Source of the DNA: Shouchella clausii
GTDB taxonomy: Bacteria > Bacillota > Bacilli > Bacillales > Bacillaceae_D
DNA length: 64,000 nt
Reading direction: 5' to 3'
NCBI RefSeq assembly: GCF_001598215.1
Contig: NZ_BCXJ01000005.1
Coordinates: 62,001-126,000 of the forward strand
The notes under the pieces were generated by a model. That model was not told the DNA's origin, did no database searches, and saw only the letters and a list, made by a program, of their open reading frames with translations. The position numbers were made by a program, and so were the translations under genes. Position 1 is the first letter of the stretch. The number at the start of each line of letters is the position of its first letter. Positions 50,719-60,050 of the stretch are shown here, in pieces.

Positions 50719-51795
50719 TTATGCTTTTCCACAATAGGGTGGTCTTTCGTGGAAGTAATTCGGCGAAACGATGCGGTTATCAAACGATTGGTGAAAAATG
50801 TCCGTCTGTGCTGGGGACATCGGCGGGATTAGCCACGTCCAGTCGCCTGTCACGTCACGCCCTGCTTTTGTTTCATTTTCAATAAAACGTTGAAACTGTT
50901 TTGCTGCTGTATGATGATCAACAATGCTTATGCCTTGCTCTTGATACGAATAGAGAACAGCACGGTTTAATTCGACAAGCGCTTTGTCGCGCCATAGCGA
51001 TGCTTCCCGCTCCGTGCTGATTCCGAGCACGGCGGCCACTTCTGGCAAGCGGTTATAGCGAAAATCATCAGCTAAATTGCGGGCGCCGATTTCCGTGCCC
51101 ATATACCAACCGTTAAACGGGGCTGTATAATAAGAAATACCGCCGATTTCAAGACGCATATTTGATATAAACGGGACTGCGTACCATTTAAGGTTCAATC
51201 TAGCAAATTCTTTGTTATCAGGATGGACAAGCGCCACTTCTTTAATAAGATGCTCTGGGATAGGGAATAGTTGAGGACAACGTGTCCCCACCGATATGAC
51301 AAGGGGAAGCACATCAAAATCGCTACCTGCGCCAACCCAGCCGAGCTGCTTGCAAATGTCCGTTAATTCAAGGGAAGCAGGATCGCCAATTACACGGCCA
51401 TCTCTGCGATAGCCTGCATAACGAACGAGTTGTGCGTTCCAAATACGGATCGAAGCCCCTTGTTTAAACACCGTAATGGTCGGAATGACTTTTCCACCGT
51501 TTGTTGCATATTCCATATGCCTAAAAAGCGCTTGTGCGACCGCTTCTTCTGTATGTGCTTCCCGTTCATCAATAACGGTAAGCCGTTCCCAAAACAGGCG
51601 GCCAATGCAACGATTGCTGTTACGCCAAGCGAGCCTCGCTCCAAAGGCAAGCTCCTCAGCCGTATGCTCGTATGTGCCGTTCGTACGGATCGCTTCGCAA
51701 ACAGCGCGAATGCGCGCTTCTTTGCCGTCTAAGCGACGCTCCTCGTAAAAAAGGGAAAGAAACTGAACAGCCTCATCTTCCAAACGATTTGCCAT
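50719..51795 (-). CDS. nos: Bacterial nitric oxide synthase, oxygenase domain
   Basis: 358 residues. Converts arginine to citrulline and nitric oxide with a separate reductase. The haem ligand is C63 in WRNSNRCIGRLFWERL. GWYMGTEIGARNLAD holds the arginine-binding glutamate. The C-terminal TWLIPPMSPAQTDIFHQ region is the pterin-side dimer segment. No reductase domain is fused, as in other Gram-positive NOS. In Bacillus NO protects against oxidative stress and antibiotics; a glutathione peroxidase gene follows directly upstream. AGGAGG precedes the ATG. Confidence 0.96.
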   Translation of the reverse strand: MANRLEDEAVQFLSLFYEERRLDGKEARIRAVCEAIRTNGTYEHTAEELAFGARLAWRNSNRCIGRLFWERLTVIDEREAHTEEAVAQALFRHMEYATNGGKVIPTITVFKQGASIRIWNAQLVRYAGYRRDGRVIGDPASLELTDICKQLGWVGAGSDFDVLPLVISVGTRCPQLFPIPEHLIKEVALVHPDNKEFARLNLKWYAVPFISNMRLEIGGISYYTAPFNGWYMGTEIGARNLADDFRYNRLPEVAAVLGISTEREASLWRDKALVELNRAVLYSYQEQGISIVDHHTAAKQFQRFIENETKAGRDVTGDWTWLIPPMSPAQTDIFHQSFDNRIVSPNYFHERPPYCGKA

Positions 51796-51816
51796 ACTGC
51801 CATCCTCCTAAAAAAA

Positions 51817-51841
51817 CTGTGCAGCGTCCTATGCTGCACAG
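51817..51841. terminator. Terminator between gpx and nos
   Basis: CTGTGCAGC and GCTGCACAG pair perfectly around GTCCTAT, followed by T/A runs on either side. It separates the gpx transcript from nos, which reads the same way. Confidence 0.8.
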
Positions 51842-51847
51842 CCTTTT

Positions 51848-52333
51848 CTATGCATCGGCCTTCAGTTCTTCGATGATATCTGCTTCAATCGTTTCCGGTT
51901 TTGTAGCAGGCGCATAACGCTTAACGACTTCGCCTTTACGGTTCACGAGAAATTTGGTGAAGTTCCATTTAATTTCTTCGCTCAACATTCCCTTTTTGGC
52001 CGCTTTCAGATAGTTGAACAATGGGTTGGCATGTTTGCCTTTCACATCTGTTTTCGCAAACAGAGGGAATGTAACGCCAAAATTGATTTTACACACCTGT
52101 TCCATGTCTTCATCAGCAACCGGCTCCTGGTTCAAAAATTGGTTGCTAGGAAATCCGAGCACATAAAAGCCTTTTTCCTTATAGTTATTGTACAGTTTTT
52201 CAAGCCCTGCAAACTGTGAAGCAAAGCCGCATTTAGTGGCGGTGTTGACAATGAGCAATACATTGCCTTTGTAAGCTGATAATGAAACCTCTTGGCCATC
52301 ACTCGCCTTAACCGAATAATCGTAAACAGACAA
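51848..52333 (-). CDS. Glutathione peroxidase homologue (thiol peroxidase BsaA type)
   Basis: 161 residues. Reduces peroxides with a redox cysteine, here C35 in VNTATKCGFASQF. GFPSNQFLNQEP and KWNFTKFLVNRKG supply the Gln and Trp-Asn of the active site. As in other bacterial Gpx it has Cys rather than Sec and probably uses thioredoxin. TTG start at 52,333 behind AGGAGAG, spacing 7. It lies between nos and treR as a separate unit. Confidence 0.93.
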   Translation of the reverse strand: MSVYDYSVKASDGQEVSLSAYKGNVLLIVNTATKCGFASQFAGLEKLYNNYKEKGFYVLGFPSNQFLNQEPVADEDMEQVCKINFGVTFPLFAKTDVKGKHANPLFNYLKAAKKGMLSEEIKWNFTKFLVNRKGEVVKRYAPATKPETIEADIIEELKADA

Positions 52334-52468
52334 ATGTATTCTCTCCTTTATTTTCTAGTATACTGTTGTTTTGCGGCAATGGAAACCCATTTGTTTCACT
52401 AGTCGAAGGACAACTGTCTGCTACATCGACCCCTTATCAACACTGCTTAAGACGTCCCAGCCCTCCTT

Positions 52469-53182
52469 TTAAGGGTTGCGTCTGGCAAAATCAACAAATC
52501 GGAAGCGGTCAGCACGGTGGCGCGACTCTGTGTATTGGAAAGGCACGGCATTGTCAAAATACGTATAGCTTCTAACAACGACTACGCGGCCACTCTCATC
52601 GAGGTCAAGCATGGCCTGGTCTTCCTCCGTCGCTGCTTCAACGACAATTTCTTTTTTGGCAAAGCTGATGGCAAGGCCTAGTTGCTTCTCAATGTAGGCA
52701 TAAATGCTGCCCGCACAAATGTCTTTCGTTAAACCAGGGACTAAGCTTGCAACAAATGTGTCCTTATCCAATATAATCCGTTCCCCATCAATTAAGCGGA
52801 TTCGCTCCACTTGCCAAACTTGCTCTCCTGCTTCAATTTCCAACTTCTTTGCCATGGTTTCATCTGCTTTAGCAGCTGTAAAGGAGACAACATCTGTCTT
52901 AGCTTGTAAACCAAGCTTTTCATTTAGTTCTTGGAAGCTTGCAACGCCTGAAACCGGGAAATCGAGGCGTGCGACATCAAGCACAACAGAACCTCTGCCT
53001 TGTATCTTTTGAATATACCCGTGTTCTGATAACATTTTCAGTGCTTTGCGAATCGTTTCCCTCGATGCTTGGAACATCTCTGTCAGTTCATTTTCAGAAG
53101 GCAACGTCTCGCCAGAAGCATAAACACCGCTATTGATTGCTTGTGTGAGCGCTTGATAAATCGATTGAAACTTGTTTTTCAC
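52469..53182 (-). CDS. treR: GntR-family trehalose repressor TreR
   Basis: 237 residues. N-terminal winged helix (MKNKFQSIYQALTQAINSGVYASGETLPSENELTEMFQASRETIRKALKMLSEHGYIQKIQGRGSVV) and a UTRA effector domain binding trehalose-6-phosphate (QVERIRLIDGERIILDKDTFV...). It starts with GTG at 53,182, with AAGGAG somewhat far upstream (12 nt). It follows treA by 9 nt. The palindromic TreR operators listed below are its expected targets. Confidence 0.93.
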   Translation of the reverse strand: MKNKFQSIYQALTQAINSGVYASGETLPSENELTEMFQASRETIRKALKMLSEHGYIQKIQGRGSVVLDVARLDFPVSGVASFQELNEKLGLQAKTDVVSFTAAKADETMAKKLEIEAGEQVWQVERIRLIDGERIILDKDTFVASLVPGLTKDICAGSIYAYIEKQLGLAISFAKKEIVVEAATEEDQAMLDLDESGRVVVVRSYTYFDNAVPFQYTESRHRADRFRFVDFARRNP

Positions 53183-53191
53183 GTGCTTCTC

Positions 53192-54862
53192 TTACTCCTT
53201 CAACTGGAATGCCACCGTTTCATAAGGCTTGAGCGAAAAAGTTTTTTCCAGTTTTCGTTTTTGGTTGTAGTTGCCTATTAACTGTGTCGCTTTTAATAAT
53301 ACCAGATCTTCTGGGCATTCAAAATCGCAATTTACAGGGTAAAAATTTGAAACGACAAGGAGTTTTTCCGTGCCATCCGTGCGCACGTATGCAAATACAT
53401 GGTCATCTTCAGGCACAAGCAAGCGGTAATCACCTGTTGTCACAATTGGCAGCTTTTTGCGCAGCGCAATGAGCTTTTGATAAAAATAAAAAATCGAATT
53501 CGGGTCGCTGAGCGCTTTTTCGGCATTAATTTCCTTGTAATTGCTGCTCACCTTCATCCATGGCGTTCCCGTTGTAAAACCAGCTTGCTCGCTTGAATCC
53601 CATTGGACCGGTGTACGGGAGTTGTCCCGGGATTTCTGTTTAAGGATCGCGAGAATGTGTTCTTCAGGCACGCCCTCTCCTTTTAAGCGATCGTACACAT
53701 TCAATGACTCTACGTCGCGGTAATCATCGATGCTTGTAAAATTCGGGTTTGTCATGCCGAACTCTTCGCCCTGATACACATAGGGCGTCCCTTGCATGAA
53801 ATGGATTGTCGCAGCCAACATCTTCGCTGATTGGTTATGGTATTCGTGCTCATCGCCATAACGGCTAACGACCCGTGGCTGGTCGTGGTTGCACCAAAAC
53901 AACGCATTCCATCCCCCGCCTTCATGCATGCGGACTTGCCATTCCGATAAAATCCGTTTTAGCGCTTTAAAATCAAAATCAGCGACAGCCCATTTTTCTC
54001 CATTCGGATAATCCACTTTTAAATGGTGGAAATTAAACGTCATTGACAGTTCACGCTGCTTTGGATTGGAATAGCGAATGCAGTCTTCAATCGTCGTTGA
54101 AGACATTTCGCCAACGGTTAAGCTATCATACTTGGCTAATACTTCTCGGTTCATTTCCTGCAAATATTCATGGATACGGGGGCCGTCTGTATAAAATTTG
54201 CGGCCGTCACCTGGCGCTACTGACCCATCATCATCAGGGAAGCGTTGGTCTTTTGATATTAAGTTAATGACGTCAAGACGGAAGCCATCAATGCCTTTAT
54301 TAAACCAAAAATGCATCATCTCGTAGACATGCTTGCGCAGTTGTTCGTTTTCCCAGTTTAAGTCTGCTTGCGTGACGTCAAACAAATGCAAGTAGTAATC
54401 ATCTGTCGCTTCATTGTATTCCCACGCAGAACCGCCAAACTTCGATTGCCAATTTGTTGGTGCGCCTCCGTCTTTGCCTTCTTTCCAAATATAAAAATCA
54501 CGGTACTTCGCCTGTTTGCTTAGCTTCGCATTTTTAAACCACTGATGTTCAGTCGACGTATGGTTGACAACCAAGTCCATAATTAGCTTCATTCCCCGTT
54601 TATGGGTTTCACTCAGGAGTTTTTCAAAATCAGCCATCGTCCCATAGTCTTCATGAATCGCATAATAATCGGAAATGTCATAGCCATTGTCATTTTGCGG
54701 TGAAGCATAAATAGGCGTTAACCAAATCACGTCGATGCCTAGTTCTTTTAAATAGTCTAGCTTTTCAATGATCCCTTGCAAATCGCCAATGCCATTTCCC
54801 GTCGTATCATTAAAGCTTTTAGGGTAAATTTGATAAACCGTACTTGTTCTCCACCATTCCAT
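53192..54862 (-). CDS. treA: Trehalose-6-phosphate hydrolase (GH13)
   Basis: 556 residues. Splits trehalose-6-phosphate into glucose and glucose-6-phosphate in the cytosol. GH13 landmarks: GIDVIWLTPIYASPQNDNGYDISDYY, DLVVNHTSTEHQWF, GFRLDVINLISKDQ (nucleophile Asp), LTVGEMSSTT (acid Glu), FWCNHDQPR (third acid). Length is usual. AAAGGTGG precedes the ATG. It has its own promoter-operator at 54,901-54,930 rather than only reading through from treP. Confidence 0.94.
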   Translation of the reverse strand: MEWWRTSTVYQIYPKSFNDTTGNGIGDLQGIIEKLDYLKELGIDVIWLTPIYASPQNDNGYDISDYYAIHEDYGTMADFEKLLSETHKRGMKLIMDLVVNHTSTEHQWFKNAKLSKQAKYRDFYIWKEGKDGGAPTNWQSKFGGSAWEYNEATDDYYLHLFDVTQADLNWENEQLRKHVYEMMHFWFNKGIDGFRLDVINLISKDQRFPDDDGSVAPGDGRKFYTDGPRIHEYLQEMNREVLAKYDSLTVGEMSSTTIEDCIRYSNPKQRELSMTFNFHHLKVDYPNGEKWAVADFDFKALKRILSEWQVRMHEGGGWNALFWCNHDQPRVVSRYGDEHEYHNQSAKMLAATIHFMQGTPYVYQGEEFGMTNPNFTSIDDYRDVESLNVYDRLKGEGVPEEHILAILKQKSRDNSRTPVQWDSSEQAGFTTGTPWMKVSSNYKEINAEKALSDPNSIFYFYQKLIALRKKLPIVTTGDYRLLVPEDDHVFAYVRTDGTEKLLVVSNFYPVNCDFECPEDLVLLKATQLIGNYNQKRKLEKTFSLKPYETVAFQLKE

Positions 54863-54900
54863 TTGTGTTTATCCACCTTTCTCTGTCTCTATTTACCACC

Positions 54901-54930
54901 AGTTTAGCACACTTGTATATACAAGTTCAA
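54901..54930 (-). promoter_or_regulatory. treA promoter with TreR operator in its spacer
   Basis: TTGAAC (54,925-54,930), 18 nt, TAAACT (54,901-54,906). The spacer contains the perfect palindrome ACTTGTATATACAAGT (54,911-54,926), the TTGTATATACAA core known for Bacillus tre operators. Repressor binding would block RNA polymerase directly. Confidence 0.8.
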
Positions 54931-54955
54931 AAAAGGAACTGCTAAGCAGTTCCTT
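54931..54955 (-). terminator. Terminator after treP
   Basis: AAGGAACTGCT and AGCAGTTCCTT pair perfectly (11 bp), followed by a TTTTTT run on the minus strand. It separates treP from the treA promoter. Confidence 0.85.
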
Positions 54956-54964
54956 GAGATTGTC

Positions 54965-56398
54965 TTAATTGTCTTCTTGCAAACTTTTTGGATGACGGAG
55001 TCTGCCGTATAGCAACGTAATGAGGAATGGCAGTACAATCACGATCGCCATGCCGATAAAGAATGGGATCCAGTCTGTTGGACGGATCGATACAAAGCCA
55101 GGCACGCCTCCTACGCCAATCGAATTGGCGATGACGTTTTGCATTGTAATAAACATACCGGCGATTCCAGCACTGACAATTGCCGCATAAAACGGGAAGC
55201 GGAAGCGCAAGTTGACACCGAAAAGCGCTGGTTCTGTAATGCCGAGCCAAGCTGATAAACCTGATGTCCCTGCTAGCCCTTTTAAATTGGCGTTTTTGAC
55301 GACAAAATACATCGCAAACGCAGCTGAACCTTGGGCAATATTAGACAGCGCCAAAATTGGCCACAAGAACGTGCCGTTGCCTGAACCAACGAGTTGCAAA
55401 TCGACAGCAAGGAATGTATGGTGCATCCCCGTAATAACGAGGGGGCCATAAATAATTCCGTATAAGAAACCAGCAATCCAAGGCAGTGTCGCAAACAGCC
55501 AAATAAAACCGTCAGCAATCCAATTACCGATTGCAAATGTAAGCGGGCCTACAGCAATAAATGTAATGAAACTTGTTATAAGCAATGCTAACGGAGCGAC
55601 CGTCAGTAAATGGAAAGCGTCTGGTATCCGTTTGCGCAAGAATAGTTCCAACTTCGCTAAAATGATCGATGCCACAAACACAGGAAGCACTTGCCCTTGA
55701 TAGCCTAGTTTATTGATTTCAAGACCGAATAAATTCCAAGTCGGGATTTCCCCCGCCTCACGGGCAGCACCATAATCCCATGCATTTAACAAAGCAGGAT
55801 GGACTAGGATTAGCCCCATCACAATCCCAAGCAATGGGTTGCCGCCAAAACGTTTGACTGCAGACCAACCAATCAATGCCGGCAAAAATGTGAACGCAGT
55901 ATTAGCGATAACGTGGATAATGTCGGCAAAATCGGCCCACTGTGGGTGGACGTCAATAATCGACGCCCCTGTGTAAAAGATATCATTCCCCGTTAAAATG
56001 TTGTTAATGCCCATTAACAAACCGGCTGTGACAATCGCCGGCAAAATGGGGATAAAGACATCCGCCAGCACTTTAATTGCCCGTTGCAAAGGGCTTCCTT
56101 TTTTGGCTGCTTCCGCTTTTACCTCATCTTTGCTTTGCTCCTCGCGCCCTGTGAGAGCCATCAATTCCTTATATACTTTATCTACAACGCCATTGCCAAG
56201 AATGATCTGGAATTGGCCGCTCGCAGTAAATGTTCCTTTCACTGCGTCAATGGCCTCTACGCTGCTTGTGTCCACTTCGTTTTCATCTTTCAACACTAGC
56301 CGAAGCCGTGTTACGCAGTGCGTTGCCGAAGAAATATTTTCCTCGCCACCAATAGCGGTGAGAATTTGTTCTGCCGTTTCACGGTAGTTAATAGCCAT
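54965..56398 (-). CDS. treP: Trehalose-specific PTS EIIBC
   Basis: 477 residues. Transports trehalose as trehalose-6-phosphate. EIIB at the N-terminus, with the phosphorylated Cys in SATHCVTRLRLVLKDENEVD. The EIIC domain follows after a linker at about residue 100, with ten or so membrane segments and the GITEPALFGVNLRFRFPFYAA motif. No EIIA domain, so EIIA-glucose or another protein supplies the phosphate. Start: GAGGAGG precedes the ATG at 56,398, and the following sequence aligns with B. subtilis TreP; the frame runs on to 56,527 over the operators. Confidence 0.94.
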   Translation of the reverse strand: MAINYRETAEQILTAIGGEENISSATHCVTRLRLVLKDENEVDTSSVEAIDAVKGTFTASGQFQIILGNGVVDKVYKELMALTGREEQSKDEVKAEAAKKGSPLQRAIKVLADVFIPILPAIVTAGLLMGINNILTGNDIFYTGASIIDVHPQWADFADIIHVIANTAFTFLPALIGWSAVKRFGGNPLLGIVMGLILVHPALLNAWDYGAAREAGEIPTWNLFGLEINKLGYQGQVLPVFVASIILAKLELFLRKRIPDAFHLLTVAPLALLITSFITFIAVGPLTFAIGNWIADGFIWLFATLPWIAGFLYGIIYGPLVITGMHHTFLAVDLQLVGSGNGTFLWPILALSNIAQGSAAFAMYFVVKNANLKGLAGTSGLSAWLGITEPALFGVNLRFRFPFYAAIVSAGIAGMFITMQNVIANSIGVGGVPGFVSIRPTDWIPFFIGMAIVIVLPFLITLLYGRLRHPKSLQEDN

Positions 56399-56413
56399 CT
56401 GTTGCTCCTCCTC

Positions 56414-56427
56414 TGTCAGCGTTTTCA
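56414..56427 (-). promoter_or_regulatory. CcpA catabolite-response element (cre) in the treP leader
   Basis: TGAAAACGCTGACA matches TGNAANCGNNNNCA fully. It lies 16 nt or more before the treP ATG, downstream of the promoter, so it would act as a roadblock. A near-cre TTAAAGCGTTATCA (56,477-56,490) overlaps the promoter -10 side. Confidence 0.7.
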
Positions 56428-56455
56428 AAACGCTCATTTTCCATGTATCCGCAGG

Positions 56456-56471
56456 ATTTGTATATACAAAT
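56456..56471. promoter_or_regulatory. TreR operator O2 downstream of the treP promoter
   Basis: ATTTGTATATACAAAT is a perfect palindrome with the same core as the other two tre operators. It is about 20 bp downstream of the -10. Confidence 0.8.
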
Positions 56472-56489
56472 ATGGATGATAACGCTTTA

Positions 56490-56518
56490 ATGATAACCTG
56501 TATATACAAATTCGTCAA
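56490..56518 (-). promoter_or_regulatory. treP promoter with TreR operator O3 in its spacer
   Basis: TTGACG (56,513-56,518), 17 nt, TATCAT (56,490-56,495). The spacer holds TTGTATATACAG, an operator with one changed end base (56,499-56,510). Confidence 0.75.
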
Positions 56519-56683
56519 TGGGTTCAACTTGGTCTTTGGCTAATTCCATTATCTATTTTGAGCAAAAGTGGTTTATTTTACTTCTAAAAGCGTTAAAAAA
56601 CAGCGCCTATTCGGTTTAGCCTCAATATACATAGATTCCTATTCCATGGTACAATCGACTTTATGATAAGGAGGGACTATGAA

Positions 56684-58294
56684 ATGAATTATGATCCACA
56701 TTTGCATCCGTATCCATCAACTCGAATGCCTGTTTATGCAAAAAATGGAATGGTGGCGACATCGCAGCCTTTGGCAGCACAAGCAGGACTAGAGATTTTG
56801 AAACAAGGAGGAAATGCGATTGATGCGGCGATTGCGACTGCTGCCTGTTTAACCGTTGTCGAGCCTTGTTCGAATGGGATCGGCGGAGATGCGTTTGCGA
56901 TTGTATGGACAGAGGGCAAACTCCATGGCTTAAATGGAAGCGGTCCTGCCCCTGCCTCTATTAGCATCGACAAAGTGAAACAAAAAGGGTTTGAGGAAAT
57001 CCCTAAATACGGCATGATCCCTGTAACTGTGCCTGGCGCTCCTGCAAGCTGGGCAGCGTTGTCTGAACGTTTCGGCAAGTTGCCTTTGCTTGATGTGTTA
57101 CAGCCTGCCATTCGCCATGCTGAAGAAGGGTTTGCCCTCTCCCCTACTGTTGCAAGACAATGGAAAGCAAGCTATGACAAATTTAAAGCGGAGAATAAAT
57201 CGGAAGAATTCCAAGCTTGGTTCGAAACATTTGTTCCAAACGGCCACTTGCCAAAAGCAGGAGAGATTTGGAAATCGCCACACCATGCCGATACATTGAG
57301 AAGCATTGGCGAAACCAAAGGGGCTTCCTTCTACAAAGGGGACCTCGCTGCAAAAACGGCTGCTTTTTTCGAGAAACATGGCGGCTTCTTATCGAAAACC
57401 GATTTGGAAAATTTCCAGCCAGAGTGGGTGGAGCCAATACATGTTAACTACCGTGGCTATGATGTGTGGGAAATTCCGCCGAATGGCCAAGGACTCGTAG
57501 CTCTTATGGCACTAAATATGCTTAACCAAGTTGATATTGGTGATAAAGAAGCGGTAGACACGTACCATATGCAAATTGAAGCAATCAAACTGGCGTTTAG
57601 CGATGGCCAAAAATATATTACAGATACAAACAATATGAGTGAAAAAATCGAAGACTTATTGAGCGATACATACGCTAAAGAACGGCTTCGCCTCATCTCA
57701 GATGAAGCAATGCTGCCAACTGCCGGGAAGCCTAAAGCTAGCGGCACGGTTTACTTAAGTACAGCCGATGCTGATGGAAACATGGTCTCATTTATCCAAT
57801 CCAATTATATGGGCTTTGGGTCAGGGCTAGTTGTGCCTGGAACAGGGATTGCGATGCAAAACCGGGGGCATAATTTTTCGATGGATCCAAACCATGACAA
57901 TTGCTTGGCCCCTAATAAACGGACCTATCATACGATTATCCCTGGCTTCCTCACAAAAGATGGGAAACCAATTGGCCCATTCGGGGTGATGGGTGGCTTT
58001 ATGCAGCCACAAGGACATGTTCAAGTCATCATGAATACAATTGACTTTCAACTGCACCCACAAGCAGCACTTGATTCGCCACGTTGGCAGTGGGTCGAAG
58101 GCAAGCACATTGTATTAGAGCCGACATTCCCTCGCCATATTGCTGAAGCGTTGGCTCGTAAAGGCCATACCATTACAATTGCCAATGACACGATGCCGTT
58201 CGGACGGGGCCAAATCATTTGGAAAGATGAAGAAAAAGGCACCTACGTAGGAGGAAGCGAGTCAAGAACAGACGGGGCGGTTGCGCCTTGGTAA
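56684..58294 (+). CDS. Gamma-glutamyltransferase-family protein, YwrD type
   Basis: 536 residues, cytosolic (no signal peptide). The Ntn-hydrolase precursor has the new N-terminal threonine at SGTVYLSTADADGN, followed by FIQSNYMGFGSGLVVPGTGIAMQNRGHNF. A family block occurs early (GNAIDAAIATAACLTVVEPCSNGIGGDAF). Enzymes of this kind cleave gamma-glutamyl bonds or related amides. It is like B. subtilis YwrD rather than secreted Ggt. Start: GAGGG is 8 nt before the ATG at 56,684; the frame extends to 56,663 without a good site. A terminator follows. Confidence 0.87.
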   Translation: MNYDPHLHPYPSTRMPVYAKNGMVATSQPLAAQAGLEILKQGGNAIDAAIATAACLTVVEPCSNGIGGDAFAIVWTEGKLHGLNGSGPAPASISIDKVKQKGFEEIPKYGMIPVTVPGAPASWAALSERFGKLPLLDVLQPAIRHAEEGFALSPTVARQWKASYDKFKAENKSEEFQAWFETFVPNGHLPKAGEIWKSPHHADTLRSIGETKGASFYKGDLAAKTAAFFEKHGGFLSKTDLENFQPEWVEPIHVNYRGYDVWEIPPNGQGLVALMALNMLNQVDIGDKEAVDTYHMQIEAIKLAFSDGQKYITDTNNMSEKIEDLLSDTYAKERLRLISDEAMLPTAGKPKASGTVYLSTADADGNMVSFIQSNYMGFGSGLVVPGTGIAMQNRGHNFSMDPNHDNCLAPNKRTYHTIIPGFLTKDGKPIGPFGVMGGFMQPQGHVQVIMNTIDFQLHPQAALDSPRWQWVEGKHIVLEPTFPRHIAEALARKGHTITIANDTMPFGRGQIIWKDEEKGTYVGGSESRTDGAVAPW

Positions 58295-58312
58295 AGCCTT
58301 GACAAAACAGCT

Positions 58313-58351
58313 AGCCAGCTGACAAACGCAAATGTTGTCAGCTGGCTTTTT
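58313..58351 (+). terminator. Terminator after the gamma-glutamyltransferase gene
   Basis: AGCCAGCTGACAA and TTGTCAGCTGGCT pair perfectly, followed by TTTTC. Confidence 0.85.
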
Positions 58352-58477
58352 CTAATTCTGGCCCATTTTCTTTGCTCGTCTTTTGTTGTCTCCCTATTAT
58401 CCCAATACCAAGAAGCTAGTCATTGCTCTACACTTGAAAGTAAGCAGGTTGCTGCAAAAAAATGGGGAGGCGATCAT

Positions 58478-60010
58478 ATGAAACAATTGGGAATGGGCTT
58501 CTGCTTCACACTCGGGCTGCTTGCCTTTGGGACAGAGGACACATTTGCACAGGAAGAAATCTCGCCGAAACGGGAAATGCGTGCAGTTTGGATCGCCAGC
58601 GTCAACAACATTGATTGGCCGTCGCGTGCTGGCTTATCGGCTGAGCAGCAGCAAGCAGAGTTTGTATCTATGCTGGATGAAACAAAAGAAATGGGGATGA
58701 ATGCAGTCGTTGTCCAAGTAAAACCGACGGCAGACAGTTTTTATCCATCAGAGTACGGGCCGTGGTCTGAATATTTGACAGGCCAACAAGGCCAAGACCC
58801 CGGTTACGATCCCCTCGCCTTTATGGTTGAAGAAGCCCATAAACGCAACTTAGAATTCCACGCATGGGTGAACCCGTACCGGATCACAATGAACCATACA
58901 GACATCAACCGTTTAGCCGACGGCCACCCTGCCAAAGAACATCCAGATTGGGTCGTCGCCTATGGAAACCAACTTTATTTTGATCCAGGCTTGCCGGAAG
59001 TGCGACAATTTCTTGTAGACGCTGTCAGTGAAATCGTCCAGCATTACGACATCGACGCGATTCATATGGATGATTACTTTTACCCTTACCCAATCGCCGG
59101 CCAAGACTTCCCAGATGATGACTCCTTTGCGGAACATGGTAGCGGCTTTACAGACAGGGGAGATTGGCGTCGCAACAATGTCAATACGCTTGTTGCCTCC
59201 CTCCAGCAGGCAATCAAAGACGAAAAACCTTATGTAAAATTTGGCATTAGCCCATTCGGAGTCTGGCGCAACAGCAGCACCGACCCAACTGGTTCCAATA
59301 CACGGGCCGGCGTCGAAAACTATGATGATCTATACGCCGACACTCGCCATTGGATCCAAAACCGCTCAATCGACTATATTACTCCACAAATTTATTGGAA
59401 TATAGGTTTTGAAGCTGCAGCATTTGACATCCTTACAGACTGGTGGATTTCAGAAACAGCTGGCTCCCATACTCATTTTTACGTCGGGCAAGCTGCATAC
59501 AAAGTCGGTGTTAATGATGTACCGGCATGGCATGATCCTGAAGAATACCCGCGGCAAATTGCTTACATGCGCGAACGCCCAGATGTAAAAGGCAGCATCC
59601 ACTTTAGCTTAAAAGACTTGCGGGCTAACCGCCTCGGCGTTAAAGACCGGCTTTCGGAAACAGAATATCAGCGTCCGGCACTGATTCCAGAAATGCCATG
59701 GCTGGCTGGGACTGTACCGAAAAAACCGACAAACGTCGATGTGGTGAAACAAAAGAATGGCACTGTGCTCACCATCTCAGACCCTAAAAATGAGCATGCG
59801 GCTTATTACGCCATTTACCGATTTGACGGCCAAAAAGCCGGTTCTTTGGAAAGCAATGAAAACTTGATCGCCACTGTCCGCAAAGATGGACAGGAAACAA
59901 CGTATACGGATCAAGAAGCAGCGGCAAATAAAACGTACACATACGTCGTTACTGCGTTGGACCGCCTTCATAATGAAAGCAAAAACGGCAAGAAAGCTAA
60001 GCAAAATTAG
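58478..60010 (+). CDS. yngK: Glycoside hydrolase-like GHL10 protein, YngK type
   Basis: 510 residues, same as B. subtilis YngK. A signal peptide (MKQLGMGFCFTLGLLAFGTEDTFA) is followed by a TIM-barrel domain (MRAVWIASVNNIDWPSRAGLS... NAVVVQVKPTADSFYPSEYGPWSEYLTGQQG... FHAWVNPYRI... DIDAIHMDDYFYPY). The C-terminal 90 residues look like a fibronectin type III module (HAAYYAIYRFDGQKAGSLE...). The family is thought to act on cell-wall or other glycans; the substrate is unknown. GGGGAGG precedes the ATG. Confidence 0.9.
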   Translation: MKQLGMGFCFTLGLLAFGTEDTFAQEEISPKREMRAVWIASVNNIDWPSRAGLSAEQQQAEFVSMLDETKEMGMNAVVVQVKPTADSFYPSEYGPWSEYLTGQQGQDPGYDPLAFMVEEAHKRNLEFHAWVNPYRITMNHTDINRLADGHPAKEHPDWVVAYGNQLYFDPGLPEVRQFLVDAVSEIVQHYDIDAIHMDDYFYPYPIAGQDFPDDDSFAEHGSGFTDRGDWRRNNVNTLVASLQQAIKDEKPYVKFGISPFGVWRNSSTDPTGSNTRAGVENYDDLYADTRHWIQNRSIDYITPQIYWNIGFEAAAFDILTDWWISETAGSHTHFYVGQAAYKVGVNDVPAWHDPEEYPRQIAYMRERPDVKGSIHFSLKDLRANRLGVKDRLSETEYQRPALIPEMPWLAGTVPKKPTNVDVVKQKNGTVLTISDPKNEHAAYYAIYRFDGQKAGSLESNENLIATVRKDGQETTYTDQEAAANKTYTYVVTALDRLHNESKNGKKAKQN

Positions 60011-60017
60011 AGGTTGC

Positions 60018-60045
60018 TTCCCCCTTTGCTTTCAAAAAGGGGGGA
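60018..60045. terminator. Terminator between yngK and the convergent flippase gene
   Basis: CCCCCTTT and AAAGGGGG pair around GCTTTCAA, with short T and A runs. Confidence 0.65.
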
Positions 60046-60050
60046 GTGTC

